A DNA stretch of 45,853 bases, from positions 1 to 45,853 of the forward strand of contig JAJYYI010000011.1 in NCBI GenBank assembly GCA_021801125.1. Direction: 5' to 3'. The notes under the pieces are model-generated. The model ran no database searches, was not told where the DNA came from, and saw only the letters and a list, made by a program, of their open reading frames with translations. The stretch comes from Deltaproteobacteria bacterium. GTDB lineage: Bacteria; Desulfobacterota; Binatia; Binatales; Binataceae. Shown here one piece after another: positions 1-8,996 of the stretch; positions within the stretch are counted from its first letter, which is position 1, and each line of letters begins with the position of its first letter. A program made the translations under genes and the position numbers.

Positions 1-33
1 CTGGCACGACCTCAACCCCGTCAACCAACAACC

Positions 34-129
34 GGAGGCAGCCTAATACCAACTTGATGCTTCAACTGCTCAGCCTGCCGCGAAGATCCGATGCCTACTG
101 CTTTTCCACCAATTGACAGACACCACCAC
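34..129 (+). repeat. Degenerate ~95-bp direct repeat, copy A
   Basis: This stretch aligns with 2174-2266 in the same orientation at roughly 70 percent identity by eye. Shared blocks are GGAGG at the left end, TTCAACTGC in the middle, and TTTCCACCAATT plus CCACCAC at the right end. Just upstream an open frame enters from the left edge and stops at 44-46 (tail WHDLNPVNQQPEAA). Copy B also begins right at a stop codon (tail VERAEVA). Two gene tails followed by the same sequence suggests remnants of related mobile elements, but the element was not identified. Confidence 0.4.
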
Positions 130-589
130 GTTATATAGACAAACAAGAAGCGAAGCCGTCGCTGACGGCTGTGATTCAAACGGCCCTACGCCGGTTTCTG
201 GCTAGCAAAGGATGCGTGGAACTGCCGTCGACCCAAACCCTGGCCAGGCCTCGGGAAGGCCAATAGCATCGCAAGATTAGACCAATGGCCGGATCAGCTT
301 GGCCTTAACAGCTCGGCGATTCGTAGCGGCGCCCTTCGATAACCTCATATTTCGCGTCAAACCTGCTTCAGTAGGTCGGCGGTTCATTCCCGCTCAGCTC
401 CACCGGCATGACCAAGGCGTTTGCGGCTCGCAGACATAACGCACAATGCTCCTCGTACGATTTTCCTATTTTTCACCTGTGCTGCAGTAGGTCGGGTGGG
501 GAGAGGCTTGCAGACATCTGCCACGAACGCTGGATAAGCGAGGCAACGTTCGACGTCTAAGAGAAGAAGTAAGCGGGGTTGGCGTTGGC
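47..589. other. No gene recognised
   Basis: Apart from the repeat noted above, no open frame here on either strand resembles a protein family I know. The region looks like eroded mobile-element DNA leading into the transposase remnant. Confidence 0.4.
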
Positions 590-770
590 CAGGTTGCGGG
601 GGCTGCGGCACTTGCGCGATGAGTGCCTGAGTGGGTACGCACTTCCAATGCCAGCCGATACCCGAGAGAAGCGAGAAGTTTGCGACAGGATTACAATCGG
701 GTGCGGCTGCATGAAGCGCTGGGAAACCATGCCCTATACGACTTCGCTCGACATTGGGCAGCAACGCGGC
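590..770 (+). pseudogene. IS3-family transposase (OrfB) fragment, frameshifted
   Basis: Two signatures of the C-terminal integrase core of IS3-type transposases occur in order but in different frames. LRDECL is encoded at 612-629. RQDYNRVRLHEALG is encoded at 683-724 and corresponds to the family motif (W)RxDYNxxRPHSALG. The 53 nt between them is one base short of the spacing of about 18 codons I expect in intact proteins, so a single-base deletion explains the shift. Nothing recognisable of the rest of the transposase or the element ends remains. It is a dead fragment and marks this end of the window as accessory DNA. Confidence 0.6.
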
Positions 771-1344
771 AAGCCGTCTCGGGCATCGCTGGGCCACCGG
801 AGGTGGCGGGCGGGATGCGTGGTGCTCCGGCGTCGGCTCCGAAACCAGCAAACCTTCTCGGTCCGTGCCCGGAGACCTTGAAAGGCGGGGACCGGAAAGC
901 TCTCATACGAGACCGGAAGTTGGGATGCTCACCGGACGTCGTCGCTTGAGTCTGCAGAATGCGCGAGCCGTCCGCCAGACCGGCAAAAGCCGCCCGCGCT
1001 AGGCCGAATCCCATGCCTTCGCCTGTGATATAGTTTCGCGGCGCGGGTCAATTACCATCCTGGCCCATCATGGACCCGTTATTAGGGAACTAGGCAGAGT
1101 CCATCCCGTCATTTAAATTCCGGAGTAGGATAGTTCAACGAGGGAAGCCAAACGAACAAGGGCGTTCGCCGAGGCTGATCGCCGCGGTGGATGCTGCCCA
1201 ATCGGCGAAGCACTCTCAACGTGAATCGCTTTCAAACAAGCGCGCAAGCTGCACCCGGTTAGCGCTTACCGAGTCAGGGGCTGCGAATAGCAAAGCTTTT
1301 CCCAAAGCGGTGGCGGCGAGGCTCGTCGCCCAATTCGGTTGAGT
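771..1344. other. No gene recognised
   Basis: Short open frames occur on both strands, but none has a recognisable motif or a convincing ribosome-binding site. It separates the transposase remnant from the MFS pseudogene. Confidence 0.4.
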
Positions 1345-2070
1345 TTAGGCCAGCGGTTCGTGAGCGGTCTCGCGCAAACCGATAATCGCGACAATTGAAA
1401 CCGCGCCGGCCGCCATCAGGTAAAGCGGCGGGGGGACATGTCCTGATTAGTTTGAACGATAAGCCAACTGGCGACCATCGGCGCGGTCCCTCCCAAGACC
1501 GCCATGCATAAGTTGTAGCTGATCGCCGTTCCGCTGCAGCGCATCGCACCCGGAAAAGCTTCGGCCGCGGTGGCCGGTTCCGCTCACATGTAGAGGCCGA
1601 TTATGGCGGCCAAAGCTAGTCGGCCCGTCAAGATAGCGGAGAACGTTGTGCGATGCATCAGGCGGAACATCGGCCACGCAAGCAGCAGTATGCCGGCGCT
1701 GCCCGACAGCAGCAGCGGGCGGCGCCCGAGCCGATCGGACATCCGTCCGGAAATCGTGATTATCACCATAACGACCAGCATGCTTATCGTATTGATATCG
1801 AGCGCTTCCGATTTGCGGATGCCCAACATCCGGGTTATATAAGTCGTCACATAAACGAAGAGAGTATAAAATCCTACCGCGCCCAAGGTCTTAAATCCGA
1901 TCACGCGTATGGTCACGCGCCAATGGTGCCTCGGCACCGCGAGCGTATGGTGTCTAGGCTGGCCGGGCGTGACCTCCGACACTGGCAATGCCCGCCGCAA
2001 GTAAAGTCCGGCCACGCCGATTAGGGGCCCCCTAAAAACGCCAGCCGCCATCCCCAGGTTCGCATCACCT
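1345..2070 (-). pseudogene. MFS transporter (metabolite:H+ symporter type), C-terminal half, decayed
   Basis: Reading right to left, the frames reconstruct the second half of a major facilitator of the metabolite:H+ symporter subfamily (relatives of KgtP and ProP). The pieces include WGWRLAFLGG, then GLYLRRALP, GFKTLGAVGFYTLFVYV, ALDINTISM, SGRMSDRLGRRPLLL, AFPGAMRCSGTAISYNLCM, and finally YLMAAGAVSIVAIIGLRET. At least three lesions separate them: a frameshift near 2030, an in-frame TGA at 1584-1586 after IGLYM, and a frameshift near 1430 before the final segment, which ends at the stop 1345-1347. The N-terminal half is absent. The substrate cannot be named. This is a clear pseudogene rather than one sequencing error, because several independent lesions are present. 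Confidence 0.75.
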
Positions 2071-2173
2071 CTGGTGGGCTTCTGAAACCGGTCCTGCGGC
2101 GCTTGAATCGTGGCAAAATTGCGCTTTAATTGCCGGCGTCCAAACGTGAGTTTACCGCGATCGTCGAACGAGC

Positions 2174-2266
2174 GGAGGTAGCGTGATAGTAAGTTAGTAA
2201 TTCAACTGCCTAACCAGACGCGAGTCTCCGATACGACTTTTTCCACCAATTTGCAGAGGCCACCAC
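2174..2266 (+). repeat. Degenerate ~95-bp direct repeat, copy B
   Basis: This is the second copy of the sequence at 34-129, in the same orientation and sharing TTCAACTGCC, a TCCGAT block, TTTTTCCACCAATTTGCAGAG and CCACCAC-type blocks. It sits between the MFS pseudogene and the end of ureD. The two copies bracket about 2 kb of decayed DNA. The remaining bases up to 2369 hold no recognisable gene. Confidence 0.4.
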
Positions 2267-2369
2267 TCGCTGCGCAACCCGCGTTATCGCTGGTGAAACG
2301 TCGGGCATGATCGTGCGAAGACAGCGTCAATCAAGTCGATATGCTCCTCGATGCTACGAGCGTCAGATG

Positions 2370-3227
2370 TCATTTCCGCCTAGGCGCAGGGGTTTCTCCA
2401 AACATTGCCGCTACAGCCGCACAGAATATGTTAGCCGCGCTGCGCTGTGCGGCGCCGGCATCATCAGCCAGCATGCGAATTCCCACGCCAGCATTGTTTG
2501 GAAGCTCGGTGACACCGAGGATTGACCGCAATCCCGCCGCCGTCGTCTCCAATTCCTCTCGAGATGGCAGTTTGTCGTTGTCTGCCAAGATAAATACGTT
2601 AACGACGACGCGCCATCTTCCCACAGGCGATGCGGGTCCGCTGAGGTCGCGTCCGCTGAGGCAAAAGCGATCTCGCAAGACCAAGGTGTCGTTGGAATCG
2701 TATACTGAGACGTCCGATTCCACTTGATCGAAGATCTCGCCGCGCCTCTTGAAATCGAACCACGTAAAGGCATCTTGCAGTACGACCACGGCATGGTCTC
2801 GCAATTTAACTGTCGTCTTTGCGATAGCGTAGGCGCCAGGGAACAGGATCAACGGTTCCGGCGTATACGCCAGGAAGCATCCCTCCCCAACATCGACTTG
2901 CATCTCCTGTCTGGCGGGACTGCCATGACAGTCGTGCACAATAGTGGCGGCTTGCGTCGTGATATGCGCTGCGGCGCCGTTGCGGGCGGTCAGTCTGCTT
3001 ATGAGCCGATCGCCGCGGTAAAGGCCTCCTGATGAGGATTGCTGATACAGCGTCACGAGTGACGGTATCGATGGGTCCAGCTCGAATGGCCGCGTCAGAT
3101 GATACGGGTACGACACGTATTGTCGTTCAATATACGTCCTTGAACCATGCCGCTCGAACACTACGTCGAACCGGCCCTCGCGTTGATGCCGATATAGTTG
3201 TGGTGAGAAATCCATCCGTCCGACCAC
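2370..3227 (-). CDS. ureD: Urease accessory protein UreD (UreH)
   Basis: UreD is the scaffold that docks the UreF-UreG complex on apo-urease and channels nickel to the active site in the cytoplasm. The 285-aa product matches the family in length and in features such as SSSGGLYRGDRL, AHITTQAAT near residue 90, and LAYTPEPLILFPGA. It is the last gene of the urease operon, 10 bp after ureG. The annotated start is a GTG at 3227. An ATG four codons later (3215) is equally possible and loses nothing conserved. Placement at the end of the operon, rather than the start, differs from the Klebsiella order but is common elsewhere. No terminator hairpin was found downstream; the mobile-element remnants begin within about 100 bp. 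Confidence 0.9.
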   Translation of the reverse strand: MVGRMDFSPQLYRHQREGRFDVVFERHGSRTYIERQYVSYPYHLTRPFELDPSIPSLVTLYQQSSSGGLYRGDRLISRLTARNGAAAHITTQAATIVHDCHGSPARQEMQVDVGEGCFLAYTPEPLILFPGAYAIAKTTVKLRDHAVVVLQDAFTWFDFKRRGEIFDQVESDVSVYDSNDTLVLRDRFCLSGRDLSGPASPVGRWRVVVNVFILADNDKLPSREELETTAAGLRSILGVTELPNNAGVGIRMLADDAGAAQRSAANIFCAAVAAMFGETPAPRRK

Positions 3228-3237
3228 CAGTACGGCA

Positions 3238-3942
3238 TTAACGAAAAAGCGTTTCCGTTATGATCCGATCGGCAACCTCACTCACGCCCTCGCCAGATCG
3301 GCAGTTTGTCATCGCTATTGGTCGGTCCGCTCTCACCGCCGTTGCCTCGTTGGCCATCCGAGCTAGATCCACTCCAACATACTGGGCGAGATCCACCTTG
3401 TTGATCACAAGCAGATCGCTCTTAATAACTCCCGGACCCTTCTTACGTGGAATATCCCCACCTCCCGCAACATCGATTACAAACATCCACCAATCGACCA
3501 GATCCAAAGAGAACGTAGAGGCTAAGTTGTCTCCACCGCTCTCGATTAGGATCAGATCGGTCTGAGGGAATTGCGCCTCGAGTTCATCCGCCGCAGCGAT
3601 ATTCAGCGTGGGATCTTCTCTGATAACCGTATGCGGGCAGGCGCCTGCCTCTACCGCGGCGACGCGCTTGGGATCAATGAGTCCTGAGCGCCGAATTCTT
3701 TCGGCATCTTCGGTTGTTACCAGATCATTGGTGACAATTGAAAGCGAGACGCCGCGCTGCACGAACTCAGGGATGAGTCGCTCAATCAAGGCGGTCTTTC
3801 CCGAACCGACCGGGCCGCCGATACCTATCCGAGCGGCACCGGGCCTGGATTCAGCAGCGCCTTTCTCGTGGATTCGCCCGGTCAATTGCGTCACCGCAGC
3901 ATGTAGCGCTGCGCCAAGGGCAACACTTGGGCCGGTTCGCAT
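3238..3942 (-). CDS. ureG: Urease accessory GTPase UreG
   Basis: UreG is the SIMIBI-class GTPase that powers nickel insertion into urease. The P-loop GGPVGSGKT is at about residues 42-50. The family motif around [14 protein letters not shown] follows, as do ESGGDNL and the base-recognition segment NKVDLA. The 234-aa frame starts at an ATG at 3942 and overlaps ureC by 52 bp, giving about 30 more N-terminal residues than usual. A GTG at 3894 overlaps the ureC stop as GTGA and would give a more normal length with translational coupling. I cannot decide between them. Neither start has a strong ribosome-binding site. Confidence 0.92.
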   Translation of the reverse strand: MRTGPSVALGAALHAAVTQLTGRIHEKGAAESRPGAARIGIGGPVGSGKTALIERLIPEFVQRGVSLSIVTNDLVTTEDAERIRRSGLIDPKRVAAVEAGACPHTVIREDPTLNIAAADELEAQFPQTDLILIESGGDNLASTFSLDLVDWWMFVIDVAGGGDIPRKKGPGVIKSDLLVINKVDLAQYVGVDLARMANEATAVRADRPIAMTNCRSGEGVSEVADRIITETLFR

Positions 3943-5603
3943 GTCGCCAGTTGACCGTCAACGAAGACGTCAAAAGTTTGGGGATCGACGCGAATATCCG
4001 GGCATACGTCATTGTGTAGCATGTCGGATTTCTTTAGGGTGCGCGTTCCTCGCGTCGGCAACAGAGTTTTGCGAAGATCGAGCTCATGCGCCAAGCCGGC
4101 TTCGATAGCCAGTGGATGGACGAAGCAAACTGAAAGCGCCTGCTTGGCCCGACCAAACGCTCCCCATTGTGGCCGAAGCATGACCGGTTCACAGGTCATT
4201 AACGATGCGGCACTGTCGCCCATCGCACCCCATACGATGAAGCCGCCCTTGATCACCAGCTCGGGCTTGATGCCGAAGAAAGGTGCGCGCCACAGCACGA
4301 TATCCGCAAGCTTCCCATCCTCCAACGAGCCGACATGCTCGTGGATTCCGAACGTACGCGCAACGTTGATAGTGTATTTGGCGATATACCGCTTGATGCG
4401 CTCGTTGTCGCCGAAGCGGGTCCTCTCTTGCTCCAGCCGGCCTCTCTGCTTTTTCATTTTGTCGGCCAACTGCCAGGTACGGCAGATGACTTCATTGATG
4501 CGGCCCATTCCCTGGCTGTCCGAGCCCAGCATCGAGATCGCACCGAGGTCGTGCAAGATGTCTTCGGCCGCGATCGTCTGCGCGCGGATGCGGCTTTCGG
4601 CGAAGGCGACATCCTCCGGGATAGCCGGGTTGAGGTGGTGGCACGTCATCGTCATGTCAAGGTGTTCGTCAAACGTGTTCACCGTGTAGGGATTGGTGGG
4701 GTTCGTCGACGAAGGAAGGCACCATGGAATGCCAGCCACGCGGATAATGTCCGGCGCGTGGCCGCCCCCGGCTCCTTCGGTGTGGTAGGTGTGAATTGTG
4801 CGGCCTGCGATGGCCTCGAGCGTATCCTCGACAAAACCTGACTCGTTCAGGGTGTCGGTATGGATCTGCACCTGGAAGTCGAGTTCATCAGCAACGCGCA
4901 GGCAGGTGTCGATGGCGGCGGGCATAGAGCCCCAGTCTTCATGCAACTTCAGGCCAAGGCAGCCTGCTCGAATTTGCTCGTGCAGGGATGCGGATTTATG
5001 CGAATTGCCACGCCCCAGAAAACCAAAGTTCAGCGGCCATTGCTCGGCCGACTGCAGCATCTTGCCAACGTTGAACGCGCCGCCACAGTCGATACCAACG
5101 GAGATTGGCCCCAGCGACCCGCCGAGCATCGTGGTCACTCCGGAAGCGATTGCGTGCTCGCATAGTTGCGCACTATCGAAATGTACGTGGGCGTCGATTC
5201 CTCCCGCCGTGGCAATCATTCCCTCGCAGTTCCGGACGGTCGTCGCTTGAGAGACCACAAGGCGCGGATGGACCCCGCTCATAACGTCAGGGTTTCCGGC
5301 TTTGCCGATGCCGACAATGCGGCCTCCCTTGATACCCAGGTCGCCCTTGACGATACCCACGACCGCATCGATTATGAGAACATTGCACAGCAGAAGGTCC
5401 AGGGCGCCCTCGTCGCTCGTGACGCCCGCAGCGAGGCCGGCCCCGTCGCGCAGCGTCTTGCCGCCGCCGTGCAGGCATTCGTCACCGTAGACAGCGTAGT
5501 CTTTCTCGACGACGGCAACGAGTTCGGTGTCGCCAAGGACCAGCCCATCTCCCGTCGTCGGGCCATACATAGCGGCATAATCTTTTCTTTTGATAGTGGC
5601 CAT
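3891..5603 (-). CDS. ureC: Urease subunit alpha (catalytic)
   Basis: This is the catalytic subunit, hydrolysing urea to ammonia and carbamate at a dinuclear nickel centre. At 570 aa it has the usual length. All nickel ligands and catalytic residues can be read: H139 and H141 (DAHVH), the carbamylated lysine K219 ([10 protein letters not shown]), H248 (QIHTD), H274 ([12 protein letters not shown]) and D362 (GSDSQGMGR). The flap cysteine C321 and H322 ([11 protein letters not shown]) are also present. Numbering runs two ahead of the Klebsiella enzyme. The gene is 11 bp after the fused ureAB and overlaps ureG. Nothing suggests inactivation, so the operon should encode an active urease if nickel is supplied. 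Confidence 0.96.
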   Translation of the reverse strand: MATIKRKDYAAMYGPTTGDGLVLGDTELVAVVEKDYAVYGDECLHGGGKTLRDGAGLAAGVTSDEGALDLLLCNVLIIDAVVGIVKGDLGIKGGRIVGIGKAGNPDVMSGVHPRLVVSQATTVRNCEGMIATAGGIDAHVHFDSAQLCEHAIASGVTTMLGGSLGPISVGIDCGGAFNVGKMLQSAEQWPLNFGFLGRGNSHKSASLHEQIRAGCLGLKLHEDWGSMPAAIDTCLRVADELDFQVQIHTDTLNESGFVEDTLEAIAGRTIHTYHTEGAGGGHAPDIIRVAGIPWCLPSSTNPTNPYTVNTFDEHLDMTMTCHHLNPAIPEDVAFAESRIRAQTIAAEDILHDLGAISMLGSDSQGMGRINEVICRTWQLADKMKKQRGRLEQERTRFGDNERIKRYIAKYTINVARTFGIHEHVGSLEDGKLADIVLWRAPFFGIKPELVIKGGFIVWGAMGDSAASLMTCEPVMLRPQWGAFGRAKQALSVCFVHPLAIEAGLAHELDLRKTLLPTRGTRTLKKSDMLHNDVCPDIRVDPQTFDVFVDGQLATCEPAQVLPLAQRYMLR

Positions 5604-5614
5604 CGCTCAGCTCG

Positions 5615-6310
5615 TCACACCTCGCCGAATTTACGAGCGCGCGCTCGTTCCAACGCCGCTTCTCTTACTTTTGGGTCATCGACGCAGCCCTCCGTAAGCC
5701 CGTTTAAGCCGGACAACGTCTTGGTTCCACCGAACTCTGTAAGTCTGACGACCTTTTCCTGTCCTGGTTCGAAGCGCACCGCTGTTCCCGCAGGGATGTC
5801 CAACCGCATGCCGAAGGCAGCCTCTCGATTAAACTTGAGCGCCTTGTTGACCTCGAAGAAATGATAATGGCTGCCGACCTGCACGGGCCGATCTCCTGTG
5901 TTGATTACGGTTATATTTTCCTTTCGCCGGCCGGCGTTTAGTTCAATTTCACCCCCCTCGCATATGAGGCGCCCCGGCTCGAGGGATTGCGGCGACGAGT
6001 CCGTCGTTGGCCTAAGCGGCTCGTGGACGGTGACGAGCTTTGTGCCGTCGGGAAACGTGGCTTCAACTTGCAAGATCCGAAGCATGCTGGCTACGCCGTC
6101 CATGACGTCATTCTGTGTCAACACCCGCGAGCCGTGGGCCATCAAATCCGCGACGCTCTTGCCCTCACGCGCCCCTTCGAGAATCTCATCGGAGATTATC
6201 GCCACAGCTTCCGGATAATTGAGGCGCAGGCCCTTAGCCTTTCGTTTTCGCGCTAATTCGGCCGCAGTGAAAATCGTCAGTCGTTCTAGTTCGGTTGGTG
6301 TTAGGAGCAT
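5615..6310 (-). CDS. ureAB: Fused urease subunits gamma and beta
   Basis: The 231-aa protein joins two urease structural subunits that are separate genes in most bacteria. Residues 1 to about 100 are the gamma subunit (LTPTELERL start, [34 protein letters not shown], ending near VHEPLRP). A linker of about 10 residues rich in Ser and Thr follows. Residues from about 112 on are the beta subunit ([48 protein letters not shown]). The same fusion is known in Helicobacter UreA. There is a GGAG-type ribosome-binding site before the ATG at 6310. It lies between ureF and ureC in a tightly spaced operon. Confidence 0.95.
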   Translation of the reverse strand: MLLTPTELERLTIFTAAELARKRKAKGLRLNYPEAVAIISDEILEGAREGKSVADLMAHGSRVLTQNDVMDGVASMLRILQVEATFPDGTKLVTVHEPLRPTTDSSPQSLEPGRLICEGGEIELNAGRRKENITVINTGDRPVQVGSHYHFFEVNKALKFNREAAFGMRLDIPAGTAVRFEPGQEKVVRLTEFGGTKTLSGLNGLTEGCVDDPKVREAALERARARKFGEV

Positions 6311-6361
6311 TTCCCATCTCCGTTGCTTGCTGATTTTTCCCTATCGCGACACGCGATCAAC

Positions 6362-7036
6362 CTAGTTGGAGAAAAGCCGCTGGTCTGCGCAGCGATGGAG
6401 CATAATGGCGATCTCAGACAGGGGTGTGAAGGCGCTCAACGGTTGATCGTCCTCAACTTTATATAAGGGAGCGGAGGCGACTTTTTTGAGGAGGCGCGTG
6501 AGAGTTTTTTGCGCCTCTAATGCGGGAACGATTCCGAGGCGGATGCCGGCAGTGCTTAGTGAGGCGGCGCACTGGTATGCGCTTACCTCGACCGCCATGC
6601 TCTCGCTCATTCCGATCGAAGACCACAGCAAGCCTTGGACAAGCGGGAGATGGCCCAGAGCCTCGTGATTGCGGATCTTCGTTCGATACAACGAGGCAGC
6701 TTGCGAGCCCAGGCGCTCGTGTGCGACCAGAAGCGCAACCCCATTACGCCGCGATCCGGCGCGCAGCGCGTCGACTAGGATGGATGCCTCAATTTCTCTA
6801 TCCAAAGCCGTCAAGCGCCCCAGATCATTCTTTAGTCGGTAGCTTCGGACGAGCGCTACTCGGTCGGCGGTCATCCAGCGATGAAACAGTTGCACCTCGA
6901 CGAACGCCTCAAAATCGAAGGTGCCGATTTGATCAGCTATCGTCGATGATGCTTCGAGCCCTTGCGAAAAGGCGAAGCTTCCGGACGGGAATGCACTGTC
7001 GGCCTGCTGGAGGGAGATGAGCAGAGAAAGATCCAT
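6362..7036 (-). CDS. ureF: Urease accessory protein UreF
   Basis: UreF bridges UreD and UreG and regulates the UreG GTPase during urease maturation. The family signature LQQADSAFPSGSFAFSQGLE opens the protein. I chose the ATG at 7036 (MDLSLLISLQQ), which begins one base after the ureE stop, over an upstream start at 7087 that would extend 50 bp into ureE and add a basic tail untypical of the family. The product is 224 aa, a normal length. The run RLGIVPALEAQKTL near the C terminus also fits UreF. It is followed 51 bp later by ureAB. Confidence 0.9.
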   Translation of the reverse strand: MDLSLLISLQQADSAFPSGSFAFSQGLEASSTIADQIGTFDFEAFVEVQLFHRWMTADRVALVRSYRLKNDLGRLTALDREIEASILVDALRAGSRRNGVALLVAHERLGSQAASLYRTKIRNHEALGHLPLVQGLLWSSIGMSESMAVEVSAYQCAASLSTAGIRLGIVPALEAQKTLTRLLKKVASAPLYKVEDDQPLSAFTPLSEIAIMLHRCADQRLFSN

Positions 7037-7037
7037 C

Positions 7038-7514
7038 TCACTCAATTTCTTCCGTCGCCGTGGAATGCGCTTCGGTTGCGACGACACGACCGGTTTCGAT
7101 CAGGCCTTTGACGCGGCTGGTGTATGCCTCGATGGCCCCGGAAATCGCAACGAGCAGGTCGCATCCGTCGAACTTTACGCGCCAATGGAGATTGCCGGCC
7201 TGGTAACCAAGCTCGGTTGCCGCGGCCGCTGTCGTCGGAGCGAGCCTGAGCCAGCGCTGGGGGCCAGCGCGGACGACGAGCACATAATCATCCAACAGCA
7301 ACAATACGGCGCCATCGGTCAGTCTTTGATCGCGAGGGAGGCTGATGGCTATGTCACGCCCGCGGGCGGTTGTCGCTTTCAGCCGGTGACGACCGAGGTC
7401 CTCTGGGGCAATCGTTACTGTGTCAAGGCCACCATGGTGCATTGCGTGATGCACTCTTGCGTGAAGGTCAGCGTCTGACGTATGTCCGACGATTTTTTCT
7501 ATAAGGAGCATCAC
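7038..7514 (-). CDS. ureE: Urease accessory protein UreE (nickel metallochaperone)
   Basis: UreE carries nickel to the urease maturation complex. The 158-aa protein has an N-terminal peptide-binding domain and a C-terminal metal-binding domain with the conserved GYQAGNLHW (the interface nickel histidine). The C-terminal tail is EAHSTATEE, with a single histidine, so the His-rich nickel-storage tail of the Klebsiella protein is missing; many functional UreE proteins lack it. It is the first recognisable gene of the operon. Its ATG overlaps the stop of a 65-codon frame as TGATG. Confidence 0.88.
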   Translation of the reverse strand: MMLLIEKIVGHTSDADLHARVHHAMHHGGLDTVTIAPEDLGRHRLKATTARGRDIAISLPRDQRLTDGAVLLLLDDYVLVVRAGPQRWLRLAPTTAAAATELGYQAGNLHWRVKFDGCDLLVAISGAIEAYTSRVKGLIETGRVVATEAHSTATEEIE

Positions 7515-7708
7515 TGCCCCGCCGAAATGTAGGGGATGAAGTGCCTACGGGGTCCGTTGACCAGTTCAAAGAGCACCGCCGTGATGACCACAGTTCCCTG
7601 CGGCGCCGCCGGCTCAGTGGACGACGACAGTCGAGCGCGACAAACGTAACCAAAAAGGCGGGAATTCGTCAAGATGCCGGCAGGTTGGGGAAACGCCGTG
7701 CGCCGCAC
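7511..7708 (-). CDS. Small open frame coupled to ureE, unknown
   Basis: A 65-codon frame on the urease operon strand ends in a TGA that overlaps the ureE ATG (TGATG), which would suit translational coupling. The sequence (TEPAAPQGTVVITAVLFELVNG in its middle) resembles no family I recognise. It may be a leader gene, the 3' end of a decayed upstream gene, or chance. There is no nickel or urea transporter in this position. Confidence 0.25.
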   Translation of the reverse strand: MRRTAFPQPAGILTNSRLFGYVCRARLSSSTEPAAPQGTVVITAVLFELVNGPRRHFIPYISAGQ

Positions 7709-7812
7709 TGGCTCGTGTCTTGATGGGCTGGGCTCAGCCCCTCGGCGCCATGACCGACGAGGCCTTGATTACCTTCGAGTAAGCGCTGCGAGTCAGCCGT
7801 GCGGAATTAATC

Positions 7813-7935
7813 GTGCGGCCTGATAATGTGCCGTACCGTGGCGAACTGCGGCGTAAACTCGGCCAGGACGCTGCAGCCGAGGCCAACCTTCGCGAGGCGA
7901 TCTCGCTGACCCAAGAGATGAGCGCCCGTGTAGGC
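7813..7935 (+). pseudogene. Possible fragment of a TPR-type regulator
   Basis: The plus-strand frame reads ELRRKLGQDAAAEANLREAI and continues SLTQEMSAR. This resembles the helical repeats in the C-terminal part of large ATPase/TPR regulators (the LRGELLLRLGQDEAAEASF-type repeat). No start, no ATPase domain and no continuation is present, and a minus-strand gene begins to overlap downstream. I read it as a remnant, with limited certainty. Confidence 0.3.
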
Positions 7936-8005
7936 CCGGATATTCCCCGTCACGACGGGTTGTACGGTATGGGACGATTGAGGAAGAGGGGAATCTCGGC
8001 TCGTC

Positions 8006-8206
8006 TTATTTATTTGACTGAGCGAGGTGACGAGGGTCGAACTCGACAATCTGACCCGGTTGTGGCCCTGGAACTGTTCCCTCGAGATCGGTGTCTTTAC
8101 CGCCTTCGAGGGCTCGTTTCTGACGTTCAGCCACGCGCTCGACGCGGCGTTGCTCCTTTCGCTGTTGCTTCTGTTTGCGGGCACGTTCTCTCTGGCGTTT
8201 ATCCAT
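8006..8206 (-). CDS. Small highly charged hypothetical protein
   Basis: The 66-aa product is almost entirely charged and polar. A basic, probably helical N-terminal half (MDKRQRERARKQKQQRKEQRR) is followed by an acidic/Pro-Gly tail (GTVPGPQPGQIVEFDP). The ATG at 8206 has an AGGGGA ribosome-binding site a few bases upstream. Short proteins with this build occur next to RNA-binding and stress genes in many GC-rich bacteria, but no function can be assigned. It lies downstream of the RRM gene on the same strand, separated by a strong hairpin at 8278-8311. Confidence 0.5.
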   Translation of the reverse strand: MDKRQRERARKQKQQRKEQRRVERVAERQKRALEGGKDTDLEGTVPGPQPGQIVEFDPRHLAQSNK

Positions 8207-8277
8207 GCATTCCCCTAGAGCACGTGAACGGGATTCTCGATCCGGTGGAGGGCCGCGAGGCAGTCAATAAATGACGC

Positions 8278-8311
8278 GGTCCGGCGCACCCCTTAAGGGG
8301 CGCGCCGGACC
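8278..8311 (-). terminator. Long palindromic hairpin between RRM gene and small ORF
   Basis: A 34-bp near-perfect palindrome has arms beginning GGTCCGGCGC, the centre CCCCTTAAGGGG and only one mismatched pair. It lies 50 bp after the stop of the RRM gene on that gene's strand. It could terminate or attenuate that transcript. No clear U-run follows, so an RNA-stabilising or protein-binding role is also possible. Confidence 0.4.
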
Positions 8312-8360
8312 AGTCGCTTAGCGCATCAGTTTAAGGCGAGAGCGCGGGCTGTCTCGGTGT

Positions 8361-8681
8361 TTACCACCGGTTACGGCCTCGCCCTGCGCCGCCGCCACTG
8401 TTTCGGTCGCGGTTGCCTCGGCCGAAGCCGGACTCGCGCGGCTTAGCCTCGTTCACCTTGATGTTCCGGCCTTTGAGGTCGGAATCGTTGAACTGCTGGA
8501 TCGCGTTGGCGGCTTGTTCCGAGGTGGTCATCTCGACAAAGCCGAAGCCTTTCGACTGACCAGAGAACTTGTCCGTGATGACGGTGGCGCTTTGCACCTC
8601 GCCAACTTGGGAGAAGAGTTCGTGGAGGTCTTCATTTGATACCGAGTAGGCCAGATTGCCTACGTATAACTTGCTGGGCAT
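8361..8681 (-). CDS. RRM-domain RNA-binding protein (cold-shock/Rbp type)
   Basis: This is a single RNA-recognition-motif protein of the bacterial Rbp type, which bind single-stranded RNA and are often cold-induced. RNP2 (LYVGNL, residues 5-10) and RNP1 (KGFGFVEM, residues 44-51) are intact, and the domain ends near residue 82. A Gly/Arg/Asn-rich tail follows (GFGRGNRDRNSGGGAGRG), typical of the family. I chose the ATG at 8681 because a GGAGGG ribosome-binding site lies 4 bases upstream and the RRM starts at once; the longer upstream frame would add an unrelated basic stretch. Length is 106 aa. A second, frameshifted RRM gene lies divergently at 8997-9289. Confidence 0.9.
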   Translation of the reverse strand: MPSKLYVGNLAYSVSNEDLHELFSQVGEVQSATVITDKFSGQSKGFGFVEMTTSEQAANAIQQFNDSDLKGRNIKVNEAKPRESGFGRGNRDRNSGGGAGRGRNRW

Positions 8682-8996
8682 TTTGCCCTCCGAGAGTTTA
8701 TGCCGGGGTGGTTCCGAACAGCGAGACCCGGGCTTATTCCCGGATGGATGTGAAAGGAACTTCCGAACGTTACAAAGTTGAGAATACGCCGTCCGCCTGG
8801 CTAAAGATAGTCCCCCTTGCTTTGGCCGACGCTCTCTTTTTCGAACGCGCCAAGCTCTGGCTTCAAGGGAAGGATGTACTTCCGCACCAGCAGGGGATAA
8901 AGTCATTGTGCTTGCCGTCGGATACGGCCCATCCCAGACCAGCGCAGGTTGCGTGCTGGGACAATCCGAACCGCTTGAGCCGCAAGGAGGTCGGTG

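Noticed and set aside
7813-8274. Plus-strand gene of about 153 codons
   Set aside because: Only its first part resembles a regulator repeat. The rest lies antisense to the small charged protein gene at 8006-8206, so it was kept only as a short remnant.
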